Shown piece by piece: positions 21,188 to 33,170 of a stretch of 64,000 bases of DNA. The DNA comes from Aquilaria yunnanensis (Eukaryota > Streptophyta > Magnoliopsida > Malvales > Thymelaeaceae), in assembly GCA_039654915.1 (NCBI GenBank), contig CM077593.1:83122501-83186500 (forward strand), in the 5' to 3' direction. Both the position numbers and the translations under genes were made by a program. The notes under the pieces were generated by a model. The model was not told the DNA's origin. It made no database searches and saw only the letters and a list, made by a program, of their open reading frames with translations. The first letter of the stretch is position 1; every line of letters begins with the position of its first letter.

Positions 21188-21665
21188 AATTAGTCCATCT
21201 TACAACGATAGGAGCTTTCCTATCGTTGAGGTTCTAAGGACCTTTCCTTAAACCTCAAACAATCAATCAATTAGTCCATCTTACAACGATAGGAGCTTTC
21301 CTATCGTTGAGGTTCTAAGGACCTTTCCTTAAACCTCAAACAATCAATCAATTAGTCCATCTTACAACGATAGGAGCTTTCCTATCGTCGAGGTTCTAAG
21401 GAGAGTTCCTTAAACCTCAAACAATCAATCATCAATTTTTCTTTAAACGATAAGAGAGTTCTTATCGCAGAGGTTCTAAGGTAGGGCCCTTAACCTCAAA
21501 CTTTCAACGATAGGAGAGTTCCTATCGTTGAGGTTCTAAGGAGCTTTCCTTAACCTCACTCAATCAATTTTACTTTCAACGATAGGAAAGTTCCTATCGT
21601 CGAGTATCAAATTTTCTCTTCAACGATAGGAGAGTTCCTATCACAGAGTTTTTCTAAAAGAATAT
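21188..21665 (+). repeat. Second hairpin array, 81-bp units
   Basis: CAACGATAGGAGCTTTCCTATCGTTG starts at 21203, 21284 and 21365 (81-bp period). Shortened variants follow near 21445, 21507, 21577 and 21622. CGATAGGA/TCCTATCG forms a perfect stem. It is followed by a second stem, GAGGTT..AAGG/CCTT..AACCTC, related to the 47-bp unit upstream. Confidence 0.88.
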
Positions 21666-21770
21666 TCCATAACCTCAGAATTTAGGCGGTGAGAAGGTTC
21701 TCAATGCCTAGCTGAGTCGGACGAAATTTGGTAACTACTTTGCATACATCATGTCCCATGAAGCATGCAC

Positions 21771-21781
21771 AGGGGGGCAGC
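21771..21781 (+). other. Polypurine tract of the gypsy element
   Basis: AGGGGGGCAGC directly precedes the 3' LTR start TGTTGACACC at 21782. The stretch 21666-21770 before it has no gene. Confidence 0.8.
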
Positions 21782-23842
21782 TGTTGACACCCAATTTCGT
21801 CCGACCTTCATAAAAAAATTAATTAATTAAAAAATATTAATTAAAAATTAATTAAATTAAAAATAATATTATATATTTATTGATAAAAGTTAATTTAGGA
21901 AGGGGCATTTTTGTTTTATAAGTTTAGTCAAAATATAATAATATATATATCTGTTTGTGTGTGTTTAAAAAAAATTATTATTAATTAATTAAAAAAATTA
22001 ATTAGTTAAAAATCAAATCAAATCAAATCAAAAATATATATGTAATAAAATATATATATATATAATAAAATAAATAAATAATAATAAAAAATTAAAAATA
22101 TCTTCCTTCTCGATCCTTCTGATGGGGATTATTAAACGGGGGCACTCGGCCTCTCTCAGGAAAGCAGACAATCAGCTCTCATCTTTCTTGGACTCTTCTC
22201 GGCAGCTCTGATCTCTCTCGTCTCCCGGGGAGGATCTCCCTTTCTCTCTTCTCTCTTCCAGACTTTCTCTCTCTCTCTCTCCCTCTCGCAACAGCCAGCT
22301 CTCTTCTTCTTCTCCTCCTTCTTTCTGCCATAACCACCGTCTTCTCTCCCTAAAACGAAACTCTCTTCTTTCTCTCCCTTCCCTTCTCTATCTCACGACT
22401 CTCATCTCTCTCGCCTGGGGGACATCTCTCTCTTTGGTCGCCTTCCACGAATCACGCTCCAAACGCCCAGCTGTTCCTCGTCCCCCCCCCTGCCATCGCT
22501 TCTTCCGCCGTCTCGAGTGCCCGCCGTGCTCCCCCTGCTTCGTGCTCCATCGTCCCGCGCCTGCGCTCCAGGCTCTCTCGTGCCTCGCCTCCCCTGCTAG
22601 ATCGCCCCCGTGCTACTGCTCTCTCTCCCCCGCGTCGCTCACCCGTTCGCCCGGCCAGCCGTCGCATCCAGCTCCTAACGCTGCGCCCGCCAAGCTCCTC
22701 CAGTTTCCGGCCTAGCCCTCCGGCTGTTGCTCTCCCTCTGCCGCGCAATCGCCACCCCCTTCCCAGCTGCATCGCCATCCCATCGCTGCAGCGCCACCGT
22801 CGCGAGAAGAGGAAGAAGTAAAAACGCTGGCAGACGCGTTTTTGCGTTTTGACTCAGTCAAAGTTGCTTTTTTTTTAGGTAAAATTCTGTTTTGACCTTA
22901 GTTTTCTTTATTTTATCCATTCAAGTCACTAACTTTGTTTTATTCGCAGATTAAGCATTGACAACAGTTTTCTTTTGTTCCTTTCTTATTTGTTTGTTTT
23001 GCTCACTCTACCTTTACGTGAACCATATGTTATTGCAGGAATCTAATTACATAAATCTAGCATTAAAATAAATTTTTATTATAAGTAATAAAAAAATTTT
23101 ATTTTATTTTAATTTTGAGTTGGATTTTTCTTTACGTTATATTATTAAAAAAAATTATATGTGCTTTGAACTTATACATATTTTCTTCGTTATAAAAAAA
23201 TAATAATTTATTAAAATTTTTCATCTCTTATTAAACTCTAATTTTTTTATCAATAAAAATTTTATCTAAAGAATTGCTCTAAATTTTAGAAATTATGGAT
23301 CAAATTATTTTAGTTAACCGTAGACTTTAAAATATTGATGCTACAAAAATTCAATAATTAAATTAAATTTTATTAATTTCCATATCCGGATGATCCGGTA
23401 GGATCTACGGTTTGGAAAGTATCAACATTTTTTTTAAATTAAATAAAAAGATAAAAATTCATATTTTTACGATATGGATTAAAATTTCGTCAAATTCCGT
23501 GTCCAAATGACTCGGCAGAGTCCATGGTTCGGAATCAAATCTTCCGTGTCCAAATGACTCGGCAGAGTCCATGGTTCGGAAGTATAAAATTCTATACAAA
23601 TTAACTTAAAAATCCACATTTTAACTAATTCAGTTACAATTTCTAAATTAACTGAAAATTATTTAAAAGCGAAGTAAAACAAAATTAAAATCAACTAAGG
23701 TGCCAATTTTGGGCGCTACAACAATATTGTTTTAGCGTAACCGTACTCCCGATCCCCGAACTCTCGCAGACCAATTTTAAGGTGACCAATCGACCTAAAA
23801 AAACTGATTGGTGGCGACTCCAGAAAACCCGACGTTGCTACA
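21782..23842 (+). repeat. 3' LTR of the cargo-carrying gypsy element
   Basis: Same length (2061 bp) and ends as the 5' LTR at 9277-11337. I count about a dozen differences by eye, for example in the GC-rich island near 22400-22740 and near 23850 minus 100. It ends GACGTTGCTACA and is followed by the AACAG duplication. Confidence 0.92.
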
Positions 23843-24483
23843 AACAGACTTATCTTTTAATTTGGTAAAATGACAGTTTCAGTCCTTTACTTCTCTTTGA
23901 CTTTAGGGATGTTCCTGAAACTTCTGATTGAGACAATTTTATCGTTTTCTGTCAATTTGGGCCAGAACCGTCGGTTTGGCCCAAAATTCATGCGAAAAAC
24001 TACCAAATGCTCCTGGAACTTTCAGATTTTATCAAATTTCCCAAAACTTCTTAATTTTGTCATTTTTACCCCAAACTTTTCAGTTTTGTCATTTTTTATG
24101 GAGTTTTCTTTTTTTATTTCATACATACATATATACACACATATATCATTTTTAACTAAACCCTTATAAAAAAAATGTATTTTAAACTAATTAACTTAAT
24201 TAAAATTTTTTCAGTAATAATAATAATAATTAACTAATTAATAATTAATTAATAATAATAATAATTAATTAATTTTTTTAATTTTTTTTTTATATACACA
24301 CATAGATATTAACTTAACAAAATGCCCCTCCTCCAAAACTATTTTATTTAATTTTCTCTTTGTATAATAATTAATTAATAATTTTTTTAATTATTATTTA
24401 TTTTTTCTAATTTTTAATTAAATTTTTTTTATTTTTTTTTAATAAAAAAAAAAGGTCGGACGAAATTGAGTGTTAACAATGTC

Positions 24484-24882
24484 AATTTATTGGGTATTGT
24501 CTTGTATCTTGGTTTTCAAAAAAAATAAAATTTGGTTCCTTTATCCACCGCGAAGGCCAAATATATAGTAGCTGAGAGTTGTGTAGCTCAAATATTGTAG
24601 ATAAAGCAACAATTGAAAGATTATGGCTTTAATTTCAAAAAGACACTCATTAAATGTGAGAATACAAGTGCCATTAGTCTAGCTAAAAATCCAATTTTCT
24701 ACTCTAGAGCAAAGCATATAAAAGTCAGGCATCATTTTATTAGAGAACATGTGCATGATGATGATATTGTGCTTGAATTCATTGATACTCAACATCAATT
24801 GGCTGATAATTTTACCAAACCCTTGTGTGAAGAAAGATTTATTTTTATTAGAAAAGAACTTGGAATGAACAACCCAAAGTAA
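24484..24882 (+). pseudogene. Copia RNase H, 3' part
   Basis: The frame cut at 6420 resumes here (QFIGYCLVSWFSKK, decayed). It continues in clean frame from 24613 with KCENTSAISLAKNPIFYSRA, HIKVRHHFIREHV and QLADNFTKPL, the conserved C-terminal RNase H motifs of copia pol. It stops at 24882 (ELGMNNPK). The region 24883-25505 is non-coding. Confidence 0.82.
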
Positions 24883-25505
24883 TTGTTTGATTTCTTACAA
24901 AGAATGGAACAGTTTGTTCATGAAAATTAATTTCATGAACATAAGGTTCAATTATTCATAAACTAAAGTGTGTCACTTAGTCATTAAATTTTGTGCTCAA
25001 AATTCATTTTTTCAATTCTTTTTTTTTTTTTAATCTTTGAGTTGTTTTTTGTTTAAGGTCAGTTTAACCAATTAATTTTTTAGTCTAATTTGAATCAAGT
25101 GCATTTTCACGTTAAATTGAGTACTTAATGGGTTATCTTGGTTTAATTGAACAAGCTAGCTCTCGAATTGTTTTTTTCCCACGTTGAATGATTTCAATCA
25201 ATTAAGTGTGAAGTTTAACCTGCTCCAATTCGTTTTTGTCCGTTTTCTTAAAACAAAGTCAAACTTTTCCCCTGGCTGTCGAACTTCTCCAGACATATGA
25301 CCTTCTCACTTCATTCACCTTGGTTCTTTCTCCAGCCAAATCTCTCGAACATCAGTCTCTCTTTTACTCGATGGCCTCTCTACTCGGCAGGCAGCATTCT
25401 AATATCTTCTTCAACTAGCCTATTCACCTCCATTTTATAGAAATCTCCAATTCGCAACCCTAACCCCCGGTCCTGCCCTTGCTTTGATTCCTTGGCTCTC
25501 CGGCA

Positions 25506-26648
25506 ATGGTGCAAACAAAGGGGCTCGATTCAACAAACAAACGTCCACAAGGGAATAATTCCCAACCATCTTCTCGACCAGGCAAACGACTAAAGCGAAA
25601 CGTACCTCTGAGAAATAAACGCCATGCTTCAATGTGTGACAACCCATCCCCCACTCCCACTCAGGTACTTGAAACCCTTACTGTGGTTTACTTGATAGAC
25701 ACCTCTAAGGAGACAGTGGAAGCTATTAGAAAATGAAAATTCTATCCAAGACTTGTCGTGGATACGTGGTCTTTGCATCTTGAGCGGTTTCATGAACTAA
25801 TAGATTGGCTTGGGGGAAATAATTTGGTTTCTTTTTGTGAGAAAAAGCTAGAGGGTTACTCCTCCCTAGTGAAAGAACTCTTCTGCAATTTAAGAGTGAG
25901 GAAAACAAGGGATATGTTTTTGTTAACAAGTTTTGTACAAGGGAAAATGAGTGAAATAACCCCAGCCTTAATCTGTCAAGTTATTGGAGTGGAGTGTGTT
26001 TCAGAAGCTAAGGATTCAAAAGTTGAATCAGAAGCTCTTACATATTTCTTTGAAGAATTAGTTCGAAAAGCTAAGGTTTTTCCCTCACACCCTTCTCCCA
26101 ACTTACTCACCGCTGCTCATAGAATGCTACATTGGATTGTTAGGGGTGTTCTCCTTCTTAGAAATAATTTTAGCATGGTGACACAAAAAGATTCTTACTT
26201 AATGTATAAGTTGCTGAAGTGTCATTCGATTGATTTTGGTGGAAGGGTTCTCAAGCACATGGCTCAAGCTCGAAACAACACAAAACAGAGGCTATATGTT
26301 CCTTATTTCAGCCTCATCTCCTACCTCCTTGAAAATCTTGAGGTTGATTGCTCAGGTAACACTCTTACCTCCCTTGACAAGTTTTCTCTCACGGTCAAAA
26401 AGAGGTTGGAAAAGACTGCTCTCGAGTGGAATGGTCATTCTTGGCAATGGCTTCCTAGTGCTTACCAAGCTGCTCTTGATGTAGCCTTCAAGAATAACTT
26501 AAAAGAACCCTCTTGTACAGAGAAAGTTGAGGGAAGAAGTGGGAATGTTGGCACTGCAGCAAATAATGCATCAACAACCATATCAGCTTTAGTTCAAAAA
26601 GTTATGGACAATTCAGGACCACCAAATCCCCTTGAAAAGCTTGAATAA
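25506..26648 (+). pseudogene. Extra 3' ORF of the SIRE-like copia element (plant transposon-protein domain)
   Basis: One frame runs from 25506 to 26648 with a single in-frame TGA at 25734-25736. The first 76 codons are basic and low in structure. The second part (from about 25758) has an HLERFHELIDWLG start and IDFGGRVLKHMAQARNN. It matches the style of the putative plant transposon protein domain found in env-like 3' ORFs of SIRE and Athila elements. Function of this domain is unknown. The long, nearly open frame is better preserved than gag or pol of the same element. Confidence 0.6.
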
Positions 26649-27477
26649 GACATCAAGGAATTGTGAGAGCAAGTGGGCCTTCTTTTACGTCACTTTGGAC
26701 TTGGCGGTGCCCATAACATTCTAGTTGGGACTGCGCATGTTGCCGCTGCCCCTACACCGGTTCCACAGCCAACTACTGCCTAGATGAGCTCCCCTCTTCA
26801 TGCTCCTTTCCCTCCTCCACACCCTACCCCACCCCTGCTGGCTCTTCAACCTCTACCTTGTGTCGGTCCAAGAGTCTTTGATTTATGGTTGGAAAAGTCT
26901 AGTAGTGACACCAACATGTCCTAAATGTCTTACATTACTTTTGAAAATTGGGTTGTCTCTTCCTACTCTTTTCTATGCATTTGGACCTATTTCAATTTGA
27001 TCTATATCATGGTGGATTTGTCCCAAACTTATGTTTACTTGTTCATGATTATGTATCTTTGTGGAAGTACTTCATGTTGATTGTGATTTCTTGCCCTCTT
27101 ATTTATTCTTGATCTTTTTTATTGTGACAAAAAGGGGGGAGAAAAAAGTGCTACTATTGTAAAACTTTATGTTATGGCTTCGAGTTGTTTTAACTTTAAT
27201 TGTTCTTGAAAATAGCATGCAAGAGGTGAGGGGGAATGTTGTTGATTTATGTTGGAGTAAGGGGGAGTATGACTATATTTCTTTGTTGTTACTTGTGGAA
27301 GTGATTGGATTTCTATATATGCTGGATATTTGCGATGGTTTTGTTGTTTTTAAACAGAAAGGACTGCTCAATTTTCAAGGGAGACTATGGCAAATTTTTT
27401 TCAAAAATCTTTACACTCGACTTTCTTAAATATTTATTTCCAAAAGGTTTTGTCATCATCATCAAAAAGGGAGAGAT
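26649..27477 (+). other. Copia 3' untranslated region and polypurine tracts
   Basis: A polypurine tract AAAAAGGGAGAGAT ends at 27477, directly before the 3' LTR. A second, stronger purine run (AAAAAGGGGGGAGAAAAAA, near 27128) lies 340 bp upstream. Doubled purine tracts are common in SIRE-like elements. No gene is supported. Confidence 0.6.
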
Positions 27478-28890
27478 TATTGGATGTGTTACAAAGTAAA
27501 CTTTAACTTTGATGATGACAAGTGATTTTTTTTAATGTTTGTAATCTCACATTTATTTGGTCAAAATAAGGTTTATTAAACTTGTGCTTAATTTCTAAGT
27601 GTTCCAAGTATTATCTCAAAAAAATTATTTTAAGTTTATTAAGGAAACTTGTTTTTTAAGAGAAGTTAGTAGGTCATCAATTTATATCAATGTTTGAATC
27701 AAGTTTGATTTCCAAATGACAAGTTTCTTCAAGTTGTTTCAAGTTCAATCTATTTAAAAAACAATTTAACATGTCTTTTTATCACCTAAGTCTATCCTGC
27801 TCCCAAGTCTAGGTTTAATGAGTTAAAATGACTTAATATGTAGTCTGGAGTTGCTGCCAATTTTTGGAGACTTCAAGTAATGCGTTAAACTTTGGTTTTA
27901 ACCTGTTAACTAAAAGCCCAAAAGTTTCTGCCCAAATCCTTCAACTGGCGCCATTTTAGCCAAGTTTTGAAATATCATTTGGGTGAATTAAAGGATGCTA
28001 CTTGGACGCCCCTGTAGAGCATTTAATGACTTGTCTCCAGCTCCTTTTGACAATTGAAGGACGAAATTAAATTTAACTTGTTAAACTCGTAACTTAACAC
28101 GAAAACTAAAGCATTTTTTCTGCGTGAAAAATAAAGCAACGGTTTCCAATTTTTAAGGAACTTTTCCGGACATCTCTAGTAGGGATCCAATGGTCTAATA
28201 GCATCCTAAAGAGTATAATTACACCAATAAACATGTTGAAAAGCTCTCTTGGCAACCAGAACAAAGATATCATCCTAGATTATTAAGAAAGAGCTTGAAC
28301 TTGAAAGTTGCCAAGAACTTATGCTTTTATTTGCTTGTCTAGTATTGAGTGCTTCCATTGTTCTAATCACCTTGTAACCATGAAATTACTGAGTTTGAGT
28401 TGAGTGTTTGAGTGATTTTCTGGTAAGGGAAATGGACTTAGAAAGGTTTCTAGTTAGCCTTTGGTAAAACTAGTAATATGTTGAGTTAGAGAGAACCACC
28501 AAAGGAGTGTACTCTCTTGTATGACATTGTGTACTCTTGTGTTTCATAGTGAAGAAGAAAACTCTTAAGTGGTAAACTTGAGAAGAGAAGTAGGCTCTCG
28601 TGAGAATAGACCGAACCTCTATAAAAATTCTTTTATGCAAGCTTGTCTCGCCCTCTACATACTTGATAATTGGTTGGTGTTTTATGCCTCTTTCCTTGGT
28701 TGAACTTGTTTGTTTTAAAATACACTTCAAATGTAGTTTTCAAAACAAAAGCTAGTTGCATTGTGGTAATCATTTTCTGGTTAGAATAGGATTATTTATT
28801 GCTCCCTAAATTGAATTTTAGTTTGAGGGTTTAAGAACCCAATTTCAGTTTGACTTGAAATTCAACTAATTCACCCTCTTTTTTGTTGCA
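27478..28890 (+). repeat. 3' LTR of the copia element
   Basis: It starts TATTGGATGTG just after the purine tract (expected TG has become TA) and ends GTTGCA at 28890, about 1.41 kb. Its last 390 bp match positions 1-390. Confidence 0.82.
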
Positions 28891-28892
28891 CT

Positions 28893-31673
28893 TGGGACAA
28901 CAGTCACCCATACATGGATTGACAAACTGAGGTAACAAATAGAACCCTAGGTTTTATGCTTAGAACTATCATTGGTAAGAACTTGAATTCTTGGTAAGAT
29001 TGTTTGCCTTGTGGCGGAACAGGGCCCCAGTGCCCTGAATTGCTAACACTGGTATGCTCTAGGGAACTATGATCCCACTTAAGTTACAGTTGGCTAGTTA
29101 TTACTTGTAAAATACCTTAAATCATTACGTGCAACTAGTTACTTAGCCTACCCTGCATAAAAGATATGCATGCGTTGTCCTGGCTATGCAATAATACTTA
29201 AATTAAAACTTCATCGAAAATAGTGCCGCGGCAATTAATGAAAACATAAATCAAATAAGCCAAGACATAAATCTTTAGTTGCTTTAACTTCAAGTAACAA
29301 CTACGTGCATACATTTCCAACTTATATGCACCCAAATGTAACTCTAGTGTTATACACACCAATGGTCATTAGTATAGGCAATCTATGTATGAAATTACCA
29401 TACATACTAAAAGAAGCATTTCATAACTACTAAGATCCATCCTTAGCTCTTCACCCAAGCAAGCTAGCTTCAAGTGATGAGCCATACTTTCCTTGTACTC
29501 ACTTAGCCTCAACTGTAAGGCAAACACTTTGGTCAGTACTTACTTATGCCGTAAGTAACTTAGAAAACATGGAGTTTCCTACTTAAAGAATACCTTTGAA
29601 CCAATAAAACTTAGCTTTAACAGCTGCCCCTTACCAACTGTTAAGCCCAAATAAAACTGCTTAAACCTGCACAACACTTAAGGGGTGAGCACTCTAAAGT
29701 ACTCAGTAAGGGATTAGTACCTGCAGGGGAAAGCAATGCATGCATACAAAGCACAACAAGCATATAAATAGACAACATACAAAACAAAACAAGCAATCAA
29801 CAAGATAACCAGAAGCAAGAAAATAAACAACAAACAATGCAAGTGATGGATGGATGGATGGATGAATGAGTTATGCACAAGCAAATGCACTTAGGACTTC
29901 CTTACACCCGTAGGTGCTGGACTTGTCGTGAGCTCTTACGACTGGGGTACTTGGATACTGGCCCTCGTATCCTATGCTAGCACTTAACTACTAACCCCTT
30001 GAAGTCCTCTTACGGGCACCTTAGAGTAAGACCTTGCTTACTCAACCTTACCCGCCTTGACGAGCTACTTAGAGTAAGTTTCCACTTACTCACTCCTTAC
30101 CCGTCTCTTCCTCTAACTTATTGTGCAGAGTAGCTACCTTATGTGGTTCAACTTACCAAGCTTTTGAAGCTTAGCTTAGGGCCCCTTAGTGGCTTACTTA
30201 CCAAACTATAAAGTTTGTTTGGGATTCTCTTGGGTTTCCTTTTCATTGACCATAGGTTTATGACATTCTACTCGGCCAACAAAGAGTCTGAAACCCGACT
30301 TAATCCCCTTAGTGCTCACTTGAGAACTGAAGCACTTTAACTTCCTTAGCCACCACTACTTACCCTTCCTTAACCACACCACTTAGCTACTACCTATATA
30401 ATGCATAATTCCTGACTTAGGAACGAGTTCTAGACCCAACCGAGGCTACGGAACGTCTTAACTTAGCCTAGGGATGGAAACCGAGAGTTTAAGACACTCT
30501 TAGGATGCCCGGAGCTTAAGGGCAAAATGCCTTGGCGGCGCCGTTGGCGACGCGTCGCCAAAGGCATCAGCGTTCGGAAAACTTTCGCATTTCTCGGCGA
30601 CGCGTCGCCAACTCGCGTCACCGCTGGCGACACGTCTCCAATGGTGTCAAAACTGGCGACGCGTCGCCAATGCTTTCCAGCATTGTGCGACAGCGTGCGT
30701 TCTAGCACGAAAACTGCTCAAACTCCTTCATCCCATAACCAAATCACTTGGGTCTTGTTTCTAACTCATTCCCACACAAAAGACTACATTTCTATGCATT
30801 ATTTGAGCTTAATTAACTTAAATCCCTTACCTCAAATCATCTTGAAAGCAAGAACAAGCTATGAGCACCTCCAAGCTCCAATGGGTTCCCTTGAGTTCCA
30901 AGCTTGAAATCAACCAAATTGGACACCAATAGCTCGAAGTTAAGACCATTTCTAACCATTTAACAACCTTAAAACTAACCCATAAGGATCAAATATGTTT
31001 ACCTTTGGGTTTGAACCAAAACTTGCAAATACAACTCCAAATGCACTAATTCCATCAAAAATGAGCTAAGGGCTTGTTGGGATTGCTTCGGGACCTTCGA
31101 ATTCCATGAAAAATTGAGTGATTTGGGAGGTTTGGGGGGGAGAAAGCAAGGGAGAAAGAAGAGCTACGAAAATGGCTAATGGGGGAGATGATGAATAGTG
31201 TCATCTCCTCCATTTAAACCAATTTAGCCCAACTTCTTCCTCTTGTCACTTTGGCCCTCAAACTAAATTCTGAATCACTTAGGCCACTTAAACACTCCCA
31301 TTTCTATCACTCCTTGGTCCCAAAGAAAGGTTATTCTTACCTAAACACACTGCCCTTGCGTCACCTAAGCCATTATAAGACATAATAGCTTAAATTCTTA
31401 CTTAGTCATTTTTCACCCTTAACTTAAGCTTTTGGTTCAAATGGCTATAAATTCCTATGGTCTTAACTTAACTAGCTCAAAACACTTGCATGGACCTAAT
31501 CTTACCAAAATTACGGTCATGTTGCTGACTTGGGCCAAAATTACCATTTTGCCCTTTTTGCCCCTTAGGTGCCAATTACCCTTTGAAACTCAATTTAACC
31601 TCAACTAGCTTGCTTTCCTGGCTTAATACTACTTATTTGAGGAAAAAATACTTGGGATTCACTTACCTCGACA
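28893..31673 (-). mobile_element. Probable degraded Ty3/gypsy LTR
   Basis: Read on the minus strand it starts TGTCGAGGTAAGTGAATCCC, a form typical of long Ty3/gypsy LTRs. It then has a leader-like region (GAGGAGATGACACTATTCATC), four GC-rich palindromes and no coding domains over 2.8 kb. I could not find a target-site duplication, so the exact ends are uncertain. Inside, 29845-29865 is a short TGGA microsatellite. Confidence 0.5.
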
Positions 31674-32255
31674 TTTAATGTAGAGGAAATACTAGGAGAG
31701 CCTTTACATGCCTGATGTGAAGTTTGCATATAATAGAGCTATGCATACTATTACTAAATTTTCACCTTTTGAAATTGCATATGGTTTAAACCCCTTAACT
31801 CTTTTAGATCTTTTACCTTTGCCTACTAATGAGGTTTCTAGTTTAGATGGCAAGAAAAATGCCAAAATGTGAAGAAGTTGTATGAGAAGATTAAGTAACA
31901 AATTGAGCTAAAAAATTATCAAGTTACTAAGAAAGCTAACCAAGGCCGAAGGAGAATAGCCTTTGAACCTGGAGATTTAGGTTTGGTTACGCATAAGAAA
32001 GGAAAGGTTTCCAACTGCAAAAAGACCAAAGCTTCATCCAGGAAGAGATGGACCATTTCAAGTGGTCAAGAAAATTAGTGATAATGCATACACACTAGAC
32101 TTGCTAGGTGAGTATAATGTGAGTGTCATATTTAATGTTTCTGGTTTTTCTTTCTTTGAACATGTAGATTCGAAGACTAGTCTTTCTAAGGAGAGAGGAA
32201 TAATTGATATGAATCTAGAAAGCACACTCAAAAATGGCAAGGACCTATTATAGAT
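31674..32255 (+). pseudogene. Ty3/gypsy integrase C-terminal fragment
   Basis: Plus-strand remnants read [35 protein letters not shown], then KLYEKIKQ. GRDGPFQVVKKISDNAYTLDLLGEYNVSVIFNVS follows in another frame. These are the end of the integrase core and the C-terminal chromatin-linked part of a plant gypsy element. Frameshifts near 31860 and 32000 show it is dead. The left side is cut at 31674 by the LTR-like block. Confidence 0.75.
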
Positions 32256-33170
32256 AGCTAGTGGACCTACCATAAGGAAGAGGACTAAAGAGAGAACTCA
32301 AGCACTTCATGCCATTGTCACTTGCTATTTCATGGAGAACATACTTAGATTTTCATATGGAACTGCTAAAATAGTCAACGTGTCATATTAGAGAGGTGGC
32401 ACAACTTGGTGCTCACTCTTCGAGTGCCAAGATACAAAAACCCACAATGAGCTCAAGAGCACAGAAAAAAATGCACCCTTGGAGCCCCTTTAAAGACCCT
32501 CTCATGTCATTTTCTTTTACAGCTTGAATTTACGAGCCCTAAAGCTTCAAGGTGCCTCTACATGTCTTAAGGGAATGTCTCAAGCCAATGGAACTCAAAC
32601 ATTCTAGCTGGATCAAAGAGGCACAACCCTGCCTATGCTAAGGAGTGCATCCAAGAGCATCCTTAAGCATCTATATGGTTTATTTTGTGTTCTAGGTTGA
32701 GTTTCCATTTAATTCCACTTTTTTTACAATATTTAAGATGTATTTAGGCCATGAGAAGTATTTTTGTCACATGTGAAATATGCCACACACATTGCACACA
32801 AAACAAGTACAGACTATGTGAAGGACTCCTGTTTAACTTGGTTTTCTAAGTTTTTTTGGTTTAGGGCTTATAGTCTGAATTTATGCCTTATTTTACCCTA
32901 GTTTTAAACCTATATAAAGGCTTTTATTTTGCTTGTAAAACCTAGAATTCATTGCTTAATAATATTGCTTTTGAGTGTCATTCTTTTGAGTTCTTAGTGA
33001 ACTTACCTTAGTGCACAAGGAAGCTAGTTTTCTTTATGTTCTTTATATTTCTTGTTTCTAACCACATGTTGGTTAAAGGTGGGGGTCAAATTCTAGTCTT
33101 TTGGATCGTTGTTTGTGGAACTTGTTATTATCTTGGGTGCATTTTTTTTTCCTTATACCAATAGAGTTCA
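32256..33170 (+). other. Gypsy 3' region and LTR remnant
   Basis: It follows the integrase fragment. It contains GPTIRKRTKER-like tail coding, a CCTATATAAAGGC TATA-like box near 32909, and a gypsy-style leader after it. No second LTR was found to define the ends. Confidence 0.4.

Larger units (their letters stand above)
9277..23842 (+). mobile_element. Full-length Tat-like Ty3/gypsy LTR retrotransposon carrying LOG and three paralogous cargo ORFs; pol-less
   Basis: The LTRs at 9277-11337 and 21782-23842 are both 2061 bp and differ at roughly a dozen sites by eye. A perfect 5-bp duplication AACAG flanks the element (9272-9276 and 23843-23847). A primer-site candidate follows the 5' LTR and a purine tract precedes the 3' LTR. 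A Tat-type gag is present but broken, and no RT, RNase H or integrase motif is seen in the 10.4-kb interior. The space holds three 182-aa ORFs, a LOG homologue and large repeat arrays. The element must have used enzymes from an autonomous relative. Its young insertion age contrasts with the divergence among its cargo copies. Confidence 0.9.
6421..24478 (-). mobile_element. Solo LTR of a Tat-like Ty3/gypsy element, split by a nested element
   Basis: The inserted DNA starts TGTGGCAACG at 6421 and ends GTGTTAACA at 24478. It is flanked by a perfect 5-bp duplication ATGTC (6416-6420 and 24479-24483). Read on the minus strand it begins TGTTAACACTCAATTTCGTCC and ends GACTCCCGAAAAACCCGCACGTTGCCACA-like. 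These are diverged versions of the two ends of the LTRs of the nested element, so it is a minus-strand LTR of a related family. Only 6421-9276 and 23848-24478 belong to it, about 3.5 kb. It has no coding domains. Confidence 0.82.
1..28890 (+). mobile_element. Ty1/copia (SIRE/Maximus-like) retrotransposon, host of nested insertions
   Basis: Sequence at 1-390 matches 28501-28890 closely, so these are the two LTRs of one element. About 1 kb of the 5' LTR lies upstream of the window. Between them, in order, are a methionine-tRNA type primer site, copia gag, protease, integrase, reverse transcriptase, RNase H, an extra 3' ORF and a polypurine tract, all on the plus strand. Removing the two inserted pieces (3378-4914 and 6421-24483) leaves about 10 kb including the missing LTR part, which fits the SIRE/Maximus lineage. 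Every ORF has stops or frameshifts and the LTRs have many differences, so this copy is old and dead. Confidence 0.88.

Noticed and set aside
20379..21665. CRISPR-like regular array
   Set aside because: The linkers are not unique spacers; the whole 47- or 81-bp unit is repeated, and the setting is a plant retroelement.
23870..24169. 99-codon frame after the inner element
   Set aside because: It falls in the solo LTR remnant and is Phe/Leu-rich AT-driven translation with no family.
30463..30907. Frames on both strands through the GGCGACGCGTCGCC palindromes
   Set aside because: Frames stay open because palindromes are GC-rich; there is no protein family.
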